Below, in pieces: positions 61,484 to 64,000 of a DNA stretch of 64,000 nt (position 1 is its first letter; each line of letters starts with the position of its first letter). A program made the translations under genes and the position numbers. Origin of the DNA: Taiwanofungus camphoratus (Eukaryota > Basidiomycota > Agaricomycetes > Polyporales > Taiwanofungaceae); the NCBI GenBank assembly GCA_003999685.1, contig CP021233.1, positions 186,001 to 250,000 of the forward strand, in the 5' to 3' direction. The notes below the pieces were generated by a model that had not been told where the DNA came from, searched no databases, and was given only the letters and a program-made list of their open reading frames with translations.

Positions 61484-63290
61484 CCTCGCTAACTCGGAGC
61501 TCACAGCACGGGTAGCTAATCCAATGCTTGCAGCATTAGGCACCCTTATGTAGTATGATCCTAAGATCGCTCAGATGCGGACACGATGCTATGATCTGAG
61601 GATCGCAGAGGATCCTGTCAAACCTACGCACAAGGTTCGACAGGGCAGCCTGCAACGGTCTTGTGATTTCTGAGTAGGCTAGATGTACCATCGAATCAAA
61701 CCTTGGCGGAGAAACGGCGCCCTCGATAATTCTACAGCGCACTTCCGTTGTATATTACATCGACGGCAGATGCACGAACGGCCCAAATTGAGACGTTCCA
61801 AATCTCGGAGCCCTGGTCTAACGGCGTCAGTGCCCGTCTGCAAATTGACATTACATTTCTAGACATACGTGCATTTACTTATTTTCAGCGCTAGGCATGC
61901 CAAATACATGTTTGAGCCGCGAGCCAGGCTATGGCATAATTTGTGAGGTTAGTACGAAAGAACTGTATGGTCGCCACCAGCTCTGTGGAAGGGTTCCATC
62001 TCTTTGCATGGCAAGACGTAGACGAGGCTCACGGAAAGATCCACGTAGTATTGCCACGATACAAACGTAATGTACTTTTCTCTCCTGCAGGAACCACATC
62101 AACCAACCACAGGTAATTCCGTCGCAAACGAGGGACCAGATCGCAAACTACTGATCGATCGTGCCACGGACCTGGTCTTGTCAATGCTGCGAGTGAACCC
62201 GGTCCACCTTCACAATTATGCCGCGAAAGGGATCATGCTTACCGTTGTACCCTAAGCGGTCTTACGTGCACGGTCTCCTCGAAAGCAGTAGGTACATCCA
62301 GGCCCTGTAAGCAGCGCACACGACGACTTGTGGCTGATGAATGTTCGTTAGTAGCCCAGGGCACGAGTCATGAGGACAGAGGACAGAGGACAGACAGCGC
62401 TGGTGCTGTCATCCGGCCTGCGAGTGTGAACGCCAAGCAAGGCCCAAGCTGTCAAATTGTGGAACCAGACCCGACGCAAAGACAAATCCTGGTTGCTGGA
62501 GAAGATAGATAAATGAAGGACGCAATCAGGGTGATGCGATGATGGTTATTTGCGCCGACATTCAGGGATCTGATATTCTACATCATGTAAGTTAGGAGAC
62601 CGAAAGTTGCATTCGAAACCCTGTCAAGCTCATTAGAGCTGGCCATACATATCGTCAGTTGGCGAGCGAACATTTTCACAAACGTCAAACGAGCATCAAT
62701 AACTTGACTTACAGTGTCATTAAGCGGACAAAGCACCCGAGTGGTAAGTTGTTTTCCACTCGAGGTTGATGATCCACCGGACTCAATTCAGCAACAGTCT
62801 GACACCAGTCGTCCCAACCCCGAAGTACGTGTTCCATACACTATCCTCCATATGAGAAGAAAGCGCCTTCAAGCTGGAACGTATCCGTGAGGCGCTGACA
62901 AGACGCAAAGTTCCGGTTGGACGAGAAGTACCCTCTTGGCACGACGATCAACAGACACAAACCGGTGAGCCAGGTCTTACGGCGATGATCAGACATTCAA
63001 ATAGCGGGCGTGCGTTTGAGATGGCCAACGGTAGAACTCGCCTTATGCTGTCGAGCTGTCACGGTGCTAGCTCAGTTCCTGTACATTTTCTGAGAAGGTC
63101 TACTAACACCAGCATGAAACCTAAGTCGTGGCTGTCAATCGCAAGGTACAGGAGCGGTCTCGCACCTCCGGCAAAGTGTTCGCCGTGATCTCCGGGCTTG
63201 AGACTCTCCTTGGCTTCTTACTTCCGGCAACTTTCCGACGGTCTACAACCAATAGGATTCGACCAATACACGGAAAGCACACATGAATAC
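61484..63290. other. Intergenic region without a supported gene
   Basis: 1.8 kb upstream of the glyoxal oxidase. Only short open frames (for example 62070-62255, 62330-62512 and 62985-63188) without recognisable motifs. Confidence 0.5.
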
Positions 63291-63299
63291 ACCACAACA

Positions 63300-64000
63300 A
63301 CAGAGCACCAGAATCCCCGAATATAGGTGAGGAGGTGATGTCCCAATTTGCCCAATTTTGATTCAAACAATCAGACAGTACATATTCCCCAAAACAGATT
63401 TTTATAGCCTCATGCTTATTTTTTCTAATTGACTTGTCAAGGCTGCACTCCTTGAAGGGCATGCTGTGTAGCTGGGCTCAATCATGTTTGGTGGCTACTG
63501 TTTACTGAACACACTGATTATTTTTTCAAGATTGCTAATCTACAGTACAAAAGGGGGAGATAATGGATAGTCAAAAATTATCTCTAGTGAGCAATGCTTG
63601 TTGTTAGTAGATAATTTGTACTTGGTCTGAGAGTCCCTTATTTATGAGCAGTATAGAGAAGGAAGTGAAAAATAAACTAAAGATCCTTTTATTTTTTCTT
63701 TTAAACTGCTTGCCCAGTTTGAACATTTGCTGTGGATACCCTCTTAGAGTGGTTCTGCCAGTGGTTTCCTTGAAATCTGTACCTTTCTGCTCAAGAATCT
63801 CAGTGGAGGGTTGAATCAGTCCAAGGTCCTCATTGCTCAATGTGAGTGGTCCTGTCCAGAGGGTTGCAAGTACCTCTGCTATAGAGGTTCAACTGGAGTA
63901 GATTGTTCTTCTCCCTTTTTTTCTTGAGTCTTCTTTGCCAGGCAATAGCTCTGCAGACTATTGCCAGAAATCATCTCATCCTTCCAGTGTCTCTTATCCT
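63300..64000. mobile_element. AT-rich segment, possible edge of a retroelement or other repeat (tentative)
   Basis: From about 63300 to the window end base composition and style change: long T and A runs, few CpG, unlike the genes around it. A purine tract AAAAGGGGGAGATAA (63549-63563) resembles the polypurine primer site that precedes the 3' LTR of LTR elements. A minus-strand frame (63604-63840) reads LIQPSTEILEQKGTDFK and is Lys-rich, but no gag, RT or integrase motif is visible. The rest, if any, lies outside the window. It may also be simply AT-rich spacer. Age and completeness cannot be judged. Confidence 0.25.

Overview
This is a stretch of nuclear DNA from a filamentous basidiomycete, most likely an Agaricomycete (mushroom or wood-decay fungus). 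The evidence is: very short introns (mostly about 47-75 nt, usually GT-AG), many exons per gene, about 20 protein genes in 64 kb, short introns in every tRNA gene, and families typical of Agaricomycetes (FunK1 kinase, DUF6534 membrane protein, WSC-glyoxal oxidase, Mx-like dynamin). The species cannot be named from the sequence alone. Gene models were built by hand from conserved protein motifs, splice sites and reading-frame phase. Where exon lists are given, the phases close into an open frame.

Layout. 0-6 kb: the 5' part of ADA2 (SAGA adaptor) and an AT-hook protein, both on the minus strand. 6-13 kb: a decayed FunK1 kinase, mitochondrial adrenodoxin-type reductase ARH1, tRNA-Glu(CUC) and SDH4. 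13-22 kb: an Mx/dynamin-like GTPase, tRNA-Thr(UGU), COX8, an unrecognised Ser/Arg-rich protein and tRNA-Glu(UUC). 21.6-27.4 kb: an LCHN/Anr2-type DENN protein, prefoldin subunit 5 and a PIN-domain protein. 27.4-37 kb: a long upstream region, a 14-exon sugar transporter, a cytochrome P450 relic and the HAL2/MET22 nucleotidase. 37-44 kb: a gene-poor stretch, a DUF6534 membrane protein, SEC13, a 123-aa membrane protein and tRNA-Gly(CCC). 44-57 kb: a dense plus-strand run of SAC3, a tail-anchored FHA protein, GPN1 and CDK1. 57-61.5 kb: a secreted glyoxal oxidase with four WSC modules. 61.5-64 kb: no gene, ending in an AT-rich segment that may be the edge of a mobile element.

Most genes are unrelated housekeeping functions and the window has no operon-like logic. 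There are loose themes: mitochondrial respiration and iron-sulfur metabolism (ARH1, SDH4, COX8), nuclear pore and mRNA export (SEC13, SAC3), and cell-cycle or chromatin control (ADA2, AT-hook protein, CDK1). No complete new system was found. The most unusual features are in gene structure: a 6-nt microexon with a GC donor in the CDK1 glycine loop, two MCB-type boxes inside a long CDK1 intron, a 12-nt microexon in the sugar transporter, and SEC13 split directly after its ATG. The least described proteins are the AT-hook protein, the FHA protein and the 123-aa membrane protein.
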